Assembly (NCBI RefSeq): GCF_000143415.4
Contig: NW_003314267.1
Location: forward strand, 2,074,932 to 2,138,931
DNA: 64,000 bases
From: Selaginella moellendorffii
Taxonomy: Eukaryota; Streptophyta; Lycopodiopsida; Selaginellales; Selaginellaceae
Reading direction: 5' to 3'
Part shown: piece after piece, positions 11,856 through 22,135 of the stretch
Layout: the number at the start of each line of letters is the position of its first letter
How positions within the stretch are numbered: the stretch's first letter is position 1
Notes under the pieces: model-generated
The model's input: only the letters and a program-made list of their open reading frames with translations
Database searches by the model: none
What the model was told of the DNA's origin: nothing
Translations under genes and position numbers: made by a program

Positions 11856-12132
11856 CAATCAATCTCCTTGCCCTAATTCACCTTATCTTGCTGCTGTGTG
11901 AGCATGCTGATGCATTCTATGCTACTCTCTTTATCTCCTCGTCATTCTAGATCGTACTCCTCTGATACCATGTTATGATGTTCAATTGAGATTGAATTGT
12001 TGAGCTTGAAATTCACAACATGGTATCAGAGGAGTATGATCTAAGATGACAAGGAGACCGGAGAGAGTAGCTTAGGATGCATCAGCATGCTCATGCAACA
12101 CTCACAAGATGAATTAGGGCAAGGAGATTGAT
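11856..12132. repeat. Imperfect inverted repeat with two outward primer binding sites
   Basis: Left arm 11856-11970 and right arm 12021-12132 are inverted copies of each other, by eye well over 80 per cent alike. They are separated by a 50-bp core beginning TGTTATGATG and ending CACAACA. Each arm begins at the core with TGGTATCAGAGGAGT, a Met-tRNA-type primer binding site, one pointing left and one right. The core has LTR-like TG...CA ends and is itself weakly palindromic. It looks like two retroelement 5' ends joined head to head. A second copy is at 42280-42558. Confidence 0.85.
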
Positions 12133-12560
12133 CACCATGTTTGTGCACAATCATGCCAAGGTCTCTGTCTGGGACAGGCTTGGGCCACACCAAGAGGGTG
12201 CAGCCCGTGCAGCCAAAAATCGGAAGCGTAATGGGCAAAATGCCAAGAAAAAGAAGGACAAAAAGCACAAGGATAATAGCTTGTGTAATATTTGCAAGAA
12301 ACCACACTTGTAGTCATCTTTGTATTTTTGGCTGTGTTGCTTATGCTTTTGTCACCAAGAAGCATGGCACCAAACTTGAAGATTGCAGCGTGAAGGCTAT
12401 TCTCATTGGCTATGGTGACTAGAAATGAAGGCTTACAAGCTCTACAGCCTTTCCAGTTCAAAGATCTTTCACAGTCATGATGTGATCTTTGACAAGTCTC
12501 AGACTTTATGCTACTTACAATCTTCCCACAGCAATCGAGCCCCCAGTCAAGTGTCAATAG
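12133..12560 (+). mobile_element. Copia fragment: gag zinc-knuckle edge joined to integrase tail
   Basis: After the right arm of the hairpin, the frame at 12200-12312 is lysine-rich and ends in a knuckle-like CNICKKPH. It then jumps to integrase C-terminal sequence (IFGCVAYAFVTKK, KLEDCSVKAILIGYG) and, in a shifted frame, KAYKLYSLSSSKIFHSHDVI. This order means a large internal deletion. Repeated at 42559-42965. Confidence 0.82.
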
Positions 12561-12639
12561 TTTGTGACAATTGACAGTGATGGAGAAGAAGACACCTCTA
12601 CTTCTAGGTTCTTGTTTATTTCTTCACAGCTACCATCGT

Positions 12640-12800
12640 CTCCTCTGTAGACGGAGCCGATCGGCTTTCAGTTTTCATGAAGGAAAACTGGATGAAGAAC
12701 CGCTGCGAGCTGCCGTCAGTAAGAGACCCCCCACAATGATCAGGTCCACAGCATGCCAGCATCACTGCCGGAGTACTGTGGACCTGATCATCGTTTGAGC
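12640..12800. repeat. Short duplicated segment ending in a perfect stem-loop
   Basis: Repeated at 43035-43200 and, in part, at 23405-23525. It contains a perfect 16-bp inverted repeat, ATGATCAGGTCCACAG at 12736-12751 and its complement at 12776-12791, with a 24-nt loop. No U-run follows, so a terminator reading is not supported. Confidence 0.7.
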
Positions 12801-13900
12801 CAAATGAGCGCGATCCATGCCCAGTGTTATGGGAGATTTCTAGGTTTTTCCGGGGATCTAGGGAACCCGGCGGCCGTTCTCCCGGTTTGTTGTGTCTAGT
12901 TTTCTCTACAAGCTCTCGTTTTTCTCTCTTTTTCTTTAGGGAATCCTCACGGATTGTCCATCCAAGCTGCTGCTTTCTAGGTTTGTTGTGTTTCGGGAGG
13001 TCGAGAAGGCCGAATCTCAAGGAGACGGCCAAAGATTCCCCTGTCTAACTGTGCAAGCTTGTTTTTTTTCTCTCGTCTTTACTGAGTTTGCTGGTGCAGG
13101 TTTGTTGTTGAGTTTCGTCTCTTAGCTCCGCTGTGAACGCTTTTTCCAGTGATGAAGACCAGATCATCTCCAGGAATTCTCTCAGGTGTGCAGTGTTTTA
13201 AACTGGATGGATTTGATCTTTTCCTGTTTTTCTTTGTTTAGGGGGTATCGATCGAGTGAAGACTACATATCCATATGTAGCAGTTAAAAAAGCAGACAGA
13301 GAGCATGGAGGATATCCAATGGACAGGTTTTGCTATGAAAGAAATGTAAGCTTTATATTTGTCTCGGGCTTTGTAATATTGTTTTTCTTTGTGTAATTTC
13401 TAGGGACGAAAGGCCTATTTTCCTCGGCCTGCATAGGTAATTTTTCCCCCTTACCTAAAGAGTGTGCGTTTGGAAGAGGCACAATAGGCATATCAACAAA
13501 AGAAACCAAATATGTAGTTTCTACTAAATGGTGCTAAAGCAAAATTCAGTAAAACAATTAAAGGTATGTTTTGGGTCACTATTGGACAGTAAGTTTTCCT
13601 TTTGTTTCTTTTCTTTAATTTTAGTTTTTTATTTTTCAGGAATTCTACTTTGGATAACATCTCAATTGGATTCAACCATTTACTTTTTTTTTATTGCCTT
13701 CCGGATGAGTTTGACAACGGGTTGGCAATAGACTAGTTTATCACAAAGTATTCTTTCTTGCGTTTACATGTAAAATAATATTTTCTTGCTTTTGTTGCAG
13801 TAAATGCGAAGCCTTTCTTGTACAAATTGCAGCTATTATAAGTTTAGAATAGTAGAGAGAGTTTTTTTGATAGATAATATATAAAAGTCTCGATGCTACA
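12801..13900 (+). repeat. Block R, copy 2
   Basis: Close to 43203-44260 and also matching 5260-6330, with the inverse at 22136-23150. The exon-like stretch around 13255-13345 reads YPYVAVKKADREHGGYPMDR. The following one at about 13465-13590 carries stops in this copy. No recognised family. Confidence 0.7.
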
Positions 13901-14620
13901 ATTGCTTTAATGATAGCTCACTTTGAGAGCTTGCATTGCCTTTTTTCCAATGGCTATCACCTCGGCTTCGCCTCGTCCTACTAAAGTTAGTGTTGGCTCC
14001 AGGAATGTGAACTGCCATGGAACTCCTGGGATGGAATTGAGGAGCTCATCACTCGTGTTCTTCTATTTCACAGCCTCCATCATGTGAAGCACTAGACAAC
14101 CTTTAACTCAGCTCAAGTATGACAATGGCACACCATGGAAACTCATCTTGAATTGAAACTCAAAAGTTCCTTAAGACTAAAGGCAAACAACTGCTGGATC
14201 TCAGGCCCAAGATTGCCGTGGGTAAACTTGGTTTTGAATAAAAATTAATGCTTTCTGAGATCAAGTCATAGTTTAAGCATTAACATCAATGCTTTATTAA
14301 GGTTAACTTGCTAGAGTTTGTTCTTTAGCAAGAGGTAAATGAAAGTCTTCAAAAACTGCATTGGACTTCCATTGACTGACGTTGACTTTGAGCTCTCAGG
14401 TCAGCTGGTGCATGTTCCCGAGTTTTCTTTTTTTCATTTTGCTGCAGTCGAAAGCATAGAAAATCGTGGTAGGCCATAGGAGGAACGATCTAGTTGTTTA
14501 TGTTTTGAGGGATTTGCAAAAGCTTCCCACAATATTTGTTGCTCAAGGATATTATCTATCCATCGTTTATAATCTTGTGGTACCCAACCTCGAAGCATGT
14601 GACAAATGACTGCAAGTGTT
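13901..14620. repeat. Block Q, copy 2
   Basis: Matches 6331-7015, 33945-34615 and 44290-45005. The plus-strand frame starting near 14339 (MKVFKNC) is interrupted here. It lies just downstream of the Tic62-like copy 1 stop codon. Confidence 0.65.
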
Positions 14621-14665
14621 TGTGAAATTTGCTAACGAAAGAACGAGGATTTACTTTGGCATTGA

Positions 14666-16545
14666 TCAAATTCGCGAGAATAGTTCCTGGATGCTGCCCT
14701 TCTGGACGTCACCCGCGCATATCTGCGAGAAAGAGCTTCCACTGTTCTAAGAGAATCCTCGTCTGATCAGCAAGACATTTACCTCCACGATTTTCTCTGA
14801 GGCTTCCGGGACCACGATCGCTTCCACGCAAACTTCCGCGACCTGATCCACGAGCCGCAAGACCTTTTAGATGCATGCTTTCCTGCTAGAGTTTCTTACC
14901 TTTGATCGACTGATACCACCTATGAAGAGCGAGTCGGCTGGCCTCATGACGAGAGCCTCATCCTGGAACAAAAAGAAACGTTATCTCTAAGAAACTTAGG
15001 AGAGAATAGCAACGCTTACAGCGGGTGCGTTCTCTCGTAGACCAGCAGGCCTTACGATAGTGTACTCAAGCCCTGAGCGTTGCAATGCAAGCTCTGCCTG
15101 CCTTTTCCTGAGGAAGCATAAAACGAGTGAGACAACATTCTTGTGAAGTTGAAGCCTGTTTCGCTTACCACCACAGAATGGGGATTATCTGGAGGAATGA
15201 CGAGACTCCTATCGACGTAACCAGTATAAACCGCGAGCTAAATGTCAGTCTGGATAGACAATACTTTGCTTGCTACCTTTTTCACTTGTCCTTGGTTCTT
15301 GGCTGCCGAGATAAGGTTCACAACTCCTTCATACTCGATCTGCAAAAAATCACTCAGTGTCAAAGAGAATGTGATTAACAACTTAAGAACCTGGTAAGTC
15401 TTCATAATATCCAGCGGGAAAAACTTCGTCCCAATGGCACACACGACCGCATTACTGTAAAGCTTGCATTAGACTGGAAGATGAGAACGAGCCAAACGTA
15501 CCTATCACCCAGTGCTTGCTTGAGAGTTTCGTATTTACAAATGTCGCCACGGACAGCCTGCTTGTCCAGAAAGAAGACACGATACCAGACAACGCAGTGA
15601 CACCAGCAGCACAAATTTCAACTTACAGTCACGTTGCCCTGCTCGTTGAATCGATTGGCCTTATCACGACACAATGCTCGCACTTTAGCACCTCCTTTCG
15701 AGAGCTTTTCCATCACGAGCCTGAGTTTAGAGAATCAAAACTTGGTTACAAAGGCAAAAACGAAAAAAAAAGCAAGAACGGAAAAACGAACTCACGAACC
15801 TTCCAGTTCTTCCCCAGGCACCGGCCACGAAAACCTTGAGATCAGCAAACCGCCCTTGATCGTGCCGAGGTTGCTCCTTTGGTTCCGTGCCATCTTGATC
15901 TTGCTCCTTTGGTTCCGTGCCATCTTGATCGTGCCGGGGCTGCTCCTTTGATTTCTTGCCATCTTGATCGTGCCGGGGATGCTCCTTTGATTTTATGCCT
16001 TTAGACGAATCCACGGGAGCGCTGCCAGAAACTTCTTTCGAGACTGCCTCAGCCCCAGCTTCTACGTTCTCTTTCAAATCTCCTCCCAAAGAAGAGATGC
16101 CCTCGAGCCGATCTCTCTCTTCTGACTCTTCCACTCCATCGTCAGCTTCGTTCTCCTCTCTCAAATCACCTGGCAAAGAAGAGACGGCCTCGGGCTCTTC
16201 CGACTCCTCAACTCCATCCTCGCCATCATCCGACGCAGCATCCTCGTCGGAGATTTCTTCATCCAGCGCATTATCGAGCAAAGATTTCTCTTGCCGATCT
16301 TCCTCAGCCACGTTGGGAGTCGAGCTATCCAGGATGTGAGGCTGCCGGACGAGCTCTTCCTCCACCGGATCATACAGATTACGCTTATTCAGGAGCTTCA
16401 TATGCCCTGCACAGACCGATGCGATCAACAACAGCCAAGACGCAAGAACAAGAGAAGAAAATTTCCACTCACGAGCTCGCCGATGCTTCGTCCGCGCCAC
16501 AATCTTCTGCATATCGCGCTTGGTGGTGGTGGTCTTGTTGATCAA
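14666..16545 (-). pseudogene. Tic62-like NAD(P)-binding SDR, damaged copy 1
   Basis: Ten exon positions match the intact copy 2: 16545-15800, 15720-15627, 15557-15502, 15454-15391, 15339-15277, 15230-15169, 15107-15020, 14962-14900, 14842-14783 and 14722-14666. Damage is visible. (i) The 5' end breaks off at 16523, so the first 40 residues (likely chloroplast transit peptide) and the promoter are replaced by the 3' flank of the aminopeptidase gene. (ii) The acceptor before exon 6 is CGG instead of CAG (15232 changed); the only nearby AG would shift the frame. (iii) The dinucleotide-binding loop reads GAWGRTG instead of GASGRTG (Trp codon 15814-15816). It also has one extra DQDGTEPKEQ unit in its acidic repeat. 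Probably a recent pseudogene. Leaky splicing is possible. Confidence 0.82.
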
Positions 16546-16863
16546 AGGCCGGGAGTGCCGGTATGTGTTCGTCCCGGGATGGAGGACGGATATCTTGAGC
16601 CGGGCGGACGAGATGAGTGAAGCTTGCGAGGACGATGTCTAGACGAAGCGGTGGTGATTTCTCCGTTGGCGTGGCACCAGCGGCTTGTAGAAAGTGGAAG
16701 AATTGAGATGGCTTTTGAGGAGCTGAGTGGTGAAGCTGTATACAATCTTATGGCAAATGCTTGCTCGACCTGAAAAGGTGTGATTTTTCCCAAGCAAATA
16801 GCTTGTATATCTATCAAGAAGAATGCAACAACGAGCTTACGATTGCGAACTCCTTGATCTTTC

Positions 16864-19800
16864 TTACGCTGCCAGGCTCTTGGAGGCGATCTCAAACACA
16901 TTCTCTGACAGGCCATCGGTTTTAGCAATGCGTTCCAGTTGAGCCTACAAGGACAAAGTCACACACATTTGAGAAGAGAAGACCTGGAAAACAAACAGTG
17001 CTTAACCTTAGCCAGCGATTGTCTGCCTTCATCAAAGCGTTTCCACCTCGACAATGACGATATCATTCGCGATGCCACCTGTGAGGACGAAGTTAAGATA
17101 CGAAGAAACTGTGCTTGAGTTACCTGAGGATTCATTTTGTCCAACTGCAAAGTCACCTCTGCCAGAAACTCATAGCCAGAGCCATCTTTAGCGTGAAAGT
17201 TGACAGCGGTCCGACGAAAAGGACCGATCAGAGAATACACCTGTGTAGCAAGGGATGTTTTAGCTCCTGAGAAAGGTGATCTGAAACACGGAACCTTGTT
17301 TGGGTTCTTCATATCGAAGGACGGATGATCTAGCAATCGCCTCATGTTCTTAACATTTCCAGGGATATCAGACATAGATTGTAACACCAGCCATTCGTTC
17401 ACAACCTGCATGGTTTTGCTCAGTCTCCATGAAAAAAGAAGCAAAGGAAATTCTTACCAAAGTTTCGTCCTTCCACTGCTCGTAGAAGTTTGCCAAAGCT
17501 TCATCACGCACGTCCCCAGGATTCTGGCAAAGTGAAGAGAGGGCTGCAAATTGATCTGTCATGTTTGTTGCGCTTTTGTATTCCTTCAAAGCAAGCTCAG
17601 TAGTGTCCGCCTCGTCCAGAGAGCAGAGGTAGCCTGCAAATCACGCACTCAACTCTAAGAGACAACTATCAAGGAAGCGACTCACCGAGAGCGAGGTTTT
17701 TTAAGGATCTCCTGGCTTTGTTTTTGTGATCGAATGTGTAGTGCGGATCAGAACTTCGGTTTTCAGTCACCTGCATCAGAAAACGGATGTCATGGCAGAA
17801 ACAAACACGATAAGTCTATACTCACAGTTTTCAGGAAATCTTGCTTCAGTTTCGACGCAAGCTCTCTTATCACAAATTTTCGGACAGTATGTACTGCATC
17901 TGGATCTGCAACCTCCATCAAGTCCATCAGTTCGCTTTCTCCAGGAAGTGTTAGTGCCTTTGCCACAAATTCCTGTAATATGTCCGTCAGCTAGAGCCTA
18001 GAAGCATGAGAAAAACATGCCTTATCTAACGAGGAATCGTTGAGAATACTGCGCATGCCTTCCACAAATGCGGATGGAACCGCGAGCTGTTCGTTTCTTT
18101 GTGCTTTCGGAATAAGATCCAGCATAAGTTTTCTTCCCATCGTCTGTCCAGCCTCCCATCTGTTAAACTCGTCGGAGTCATGCGCGAGCAAAAAGAGCAA
18201 ATCGTCATCCGTCACAGTCGGCGTCACAAGGCGCACGGGAGCACTAAAGTTTCTTAGGAAAGATGGCACAGGTTTCTCAGGCAAATTGAGAAAAGTGAAC
18301 TCTTGCTCTTCCTGCAAAAGTACACTGGTTAGAACACCAAAACCAAACAAGATGCACCCTCACCTTATCAACAAGAAGTACTGCTGTCTTTGCAGGTCCC
18401 CCCGCTGTGTCTTTCAATGACTTGAGTGATCCTCCATCAAACAACTCGGTCAACACCATATCTTCGCCTTTTGAATTTAGCAGACCCACAGCCAATGGTA
18501 TTAACGTCGGCTCCTTCACAGGTTGCCCAGGTGTAGAAGGAATTTCTTGCCTAAGGAGAAAACGCAGGAGAAATAAAGAATAGAAAGGCCACCTCTTACT
18601 TGCACTTTACAGTATAGCTACGAGCTGCAGCATCATACGCTGTCGAAACAGTAAGAATGGGTGTTCCAGCTTGAGAATACCTGTAAGAACATGGTCAGGC
18701 AGGTGAACACTTGTGCATTAGCTTACCATCTCAAGAAAACTGAAAGATTGGCGGAATTAGCGTCTCGCATAGCAGCAAAGAAATCCTCGCAAGTTACAGC
18801 TTGTCCGTCGTGACGTTCAAAGTACAAGTCCATGCCCTGTGCAACACCGTCTGCAAAGATATAAGAATACTGAACACAAACCTTCCGAAACCCATCTTTC
18901 CCAAGCAATGTTTGGTACATGCGAACCACTTCCGCACCCTTTTTATACACCTGTAGACATAGACGTAGAATTAAGACGCCTAACAATATCGTTTTCGAAC
19001 TTCTTACCGTCACTACGTAAATAGTAAGGACAGATAACAAAATGTCAGTCGCGGCAAAACTACAATTCTAAAGCTCATACCCGTATAGAAGTTGTCCATC
19101 TGCAAATAAGCTCATTTTTAGTAAGAGTTTTTGCAAATGAGGAGTACCTTTATGTAAGAATGCGGACGGACAGGGTGCGCCATGGGACCAGCGTCCTATT
19201 GCGGACAACAAGGTCAGTGTGATTTGAGGAGAAAGAAGAAAAAAACCTTTGGTACCTCTGAGAATTGTGCTGTTCTGAGAAGAGCGACATCACCGATACG
19301 TTTGACAGGTCGAGAGCCCATGTCAGAAGAAAACTCCTGTAACTTGGCATTTCAGTACACAAAGAAACCAACGCAAAAACTATACGCACCTGATCCCTGA
19401 AAACTGTAAGACCCTCCTTCAGACTCAATTGAAACCAATCACGGCATGTCACCCTGTATTACATGACTATAGCTAAAGCAGTGACAATGCGACGACGTAC
19501 CTATTCCCAGTCCAATTGTGGAAGTACTGCAAAGCAAACGTAGAGGTTAGCGGTTGTAGAACCTCTAATTCAGACCAACCTCATGACCGATCACACCCAA
19601 AATTGTCGCGTAGTCAACATCTGTAGCAGTTTCAGCAGACGCCAGAACAAGTTTCGAGTTGAATATCTGATACGAATAGAAAAATTAAGTGAATACAACA
19701 GCAAAAAGGAGACTCACATTCAAGCTCTTGTTCTCCATAGCACCCCTACACCGTGCATCAGTTACCAAAAACGAACAAAAACAGCATCTTACATGTCGAA

Positions 19801-21374
19801 ATCGGGAACAGCGACAATGTTAAACAGGTCAAGATCATACTCCAACCCATACACCTGTGCGAAGTTGAGATAAAAGAGACAGAGAGAGAAAAAAGACTTC
19901 TACTTACATCCTCATCCCACTTCATTGAAAGCTTGAGAGCATGCATAGCATGCTCTGTCTTTGGGACGTCTTGTGCAGGAGTCCAAATCCTCAGTTGAAC
20001 ATCCCTTCCTGAACGCGTTTTAAAAGTATCGTCTCTGGACGTGAGTTGCCCCGCTACCAAGGCAAAGAGGTAGCAAGGCTTTTTGAAAGGATCCTCCCAC
20101 ACAGCATAATGAAATCCATTCTGACCACAGCACGTCAGGCTCTACATAATGCCAGTGAAGAAACAATGCCAACCTCGAGGTCGCCGGAGTCTATAAGGTT
20201 GCCATTCGACAAAAGAACGGGACACTGTGCTTTGTCCGCTTCTATCCTGGTAGTAAACTTTGCCATAACGTCTGGCCGATCCTGTAATAGCTCGCCAGAA
20301 TGTCAGCCAAACATTGTCACAAAAAAGACCTGGTAAAAGGTTATCTTTCTAAAACCTTCAGCTTCGCATTGTGTACAAAACATGCCGCTGGAAGACTTGT
20401 AGAGCCCCTGTTGGAGAAAAAAAAGTAACCATACTAAAAAAACTTGATCCCACTTACTTCGAGAGACAAGTTAGTCTCCGGGTGTATCTCAGAGCCAATC
20501 TCTAAATCAAAAGGCTGAACAGGAAGTGACTTCAACGTCAGATGACGGCTGGTCAGCTCAACTTCTTCCAGCTTCCGTTCTTCGCCGTTGATTTTAACAA
20601 AGAGAAGTTTCACGTCACGACCATCCAAAACCAATGGCGGGCTTTCACCTGCATGGCTTCTGGTTAATGACTACCAAGATAGCGAACGAAACAACGAAAG
20701 TGAAAAAGAAAATACTTGAGTTTCTCGGCAAAACCCGGATCTTAGACACCACGGTTGTCTTTTTCTCAGACAGAACAAATTTCAGCTCGACCTGGGTGGA
20801 AAAAACGAAATCAGCATCCAAGTAGTACGGTGCGTTACCGTGTCAAAGTGATAGCCAGTGGGCTTGTAATCCTTCAAAAAAATCTCCTTGGGAGCCTCCT
20901 TGACAGCCATCTCTTCAGCTACAGGAGAAGCTCCAACACTCACTGTGGAGAATTGGCTAGACCCTGCAAAAGCACGCTACAGTTCACGACATGTGTTAGT
21001 CCGTAAGATTCACGAAAATGAAAGAAAAAACAAGTACCGGCAATTTCAATCGGCTTCCGCGCACGCAACCAAGTTCCTTCATGATGAGAACCATAAACAA
21101 TGCTTGAAACATCTACCTTGAATTTCGAAGACAAGGCAAACGCGGAACTGGATTTACAGTACCGAGTGAAGCTCCTTACCTGCAAAAGCACGTAGCAAAT
21201 TAGAGGAAGTAAAATTGACATGAAAAGGAAGAACCGAGAGAGAACAAAAAGAAGAATCTGAAGCAAGAAGAAATAAAGCACCGGGAAAGCTCTGGTGGCT
21301 AATGACAGTCGCGAGGAGACGGCCAAGACGAAACTAAGCCCTGGTCTCTGGCAAGGCGCCATGACGGTGGCCAT
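16864..21374 (-). CDS. M1 family metallo-aminopeptidase, PepN-like, complete
   Basis: About 29 short exons from ATG 21374 to TAA 16864-16866 give roughly 990 residues, close to the plant PepN-like aminopeptidase represented by Arabidopsis At1g63770. Visible in order: a Ser/Arg-rich N-terminus (probable organelle targeting); the beta-barrel domain; the exopeptidase motif GAMEN (codons at 19730-19744); the zinc site HEYFH split by an intron, then 18 residues, then Glu in LKEGLT; the catalytic-Tyr region [15 protein letters not shown]; and the helical C-terminal domain ending EIASKSLAA. It removes N-terminal residues from peptides. One exon is only 5 nt and one intron starts with GC (18020-18019). 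Frame is open throughout. An upstream in-frame ATG at 21407 is an alternative start. Damaged Tic62-like copy 1 lies 318 bp downstream on the same strand. Two partial copies (7836-8796, 35370-37303) exist. Confidence 0.93.
19008..19012 (-). other. Five-nucleotide microexon of the M1 aminopeptidase
   Basis: The exon 19099-19081 ends in ...TATACGG before GTATGAG. The next long exon begins GTGTATAAAAAG at 18950. Joining them directly breaks the frame and drops residues. The five bases TGACG at 19012-19008, bordered by TACGTAG and GTAAGAAG, restore the frame and give NFYTVTVY, which is what the family has before the conserved Tyr-x-x-Gly-Ala-Glu. Flanking introns are 68 and 57 nt. Confidence 0.82.
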
Positions 21375-21639
21375 TTCTCCTCTAAAACCCCTAAAATCCA
21401 AAGACACAACACAGGCAGCTCCACTCTTTGAGAATCTCTACTGCTGGAGATCATCAAAGCACGAATGCGCTGCGCACAAAATCGCGAAAAACCTCACCCG
21501 ATCGGCGCCCACGCCCAGCGCCTCGAGCAAATATTATCACTCAGCTCCTCTTTTAGGTCAACACGGCACTAAAAGTTAGCGAGGTATCTAAGGATTAAAA
21601 GTTACGAAGGACTAAAAGTTACTAAGAGAATTACCAAGG

Positions 21640-22135
21640 ATTTAAAAGTCCTGCGACCAAGTTCTGAGGAGACTGATTTAATCTTCCTTTGCCTGACAGA
21701 AAGGATCGATCACCTCATTGATAAGACGATTTTCATTCAAGAACAGACTGAGCCTCGTCTCAAGGAACATTGTTTTGTTTTGCAGGAAAGACGAGCTTTT
21801 CTCCACTGGACAACCTTTAAATCTGCTATGGCCAGTTCGCACATAGCACCTTATGGAAATTGCTACTGAGCCTTACACCGCCCATCTCTATGCTTGTCCT
21901 GGCTCCAGTCGAACTGCTCTACTTGCAAAATAGAAGAACGTGAGTGATGAGCTCATCGATTCCATCCTGGGAGTTCCACGACAGTTCATGTTCCCAGAGC
22001 CAGTGCTAACTTTAGCAGGACGAGATGAAGCCGAGGTGATAGCCATTGGGCTGGCTCTCAAAGCAAGCTATCATCAGAGTGCTTATAACATTGGGATTCA
22101 TAGGCTCTCAAAGTGAGTTATCATTAAAGTGCTTA
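21640..22135 (+). pseudogene. Unidentified gene fragment (related to 38600-38981)
   Basis: Shares frames with 38620-38980: LWKLLLSL, then APV.LLYL (a likely membrane segment), and the tail FPEPVLTLAGRDEAEVIAIG. The minus-strand part of block Q carries the same tail. Frame breaks and an internal deletion are visible. At about 21745 the sequence jumps from the region flanking the DJ-1 3' end directly into this fragment, so the DJ-1 gene present in the other two editions is missing here. I do not recognise the family. Confidence 0.6.

Noticed and set aside
9881-12560. A single intact Copia retrotransposon
   Set aside because: Orientation flips at the hairpin, frames are broken, and reverse transcriptase and RNase H are absent; these are two separate fragments.
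12736-12791. Rho-independent terminator
   Set aside because: Strong stem but no following U-run, and the setting is a plant nuclear repeat.
16005-16339. Serine-rich plus-strand open frame in the SDR first exon
   Set aside because: It is the complement of the acidic Asp/Glu-rich SDR coding sequence.
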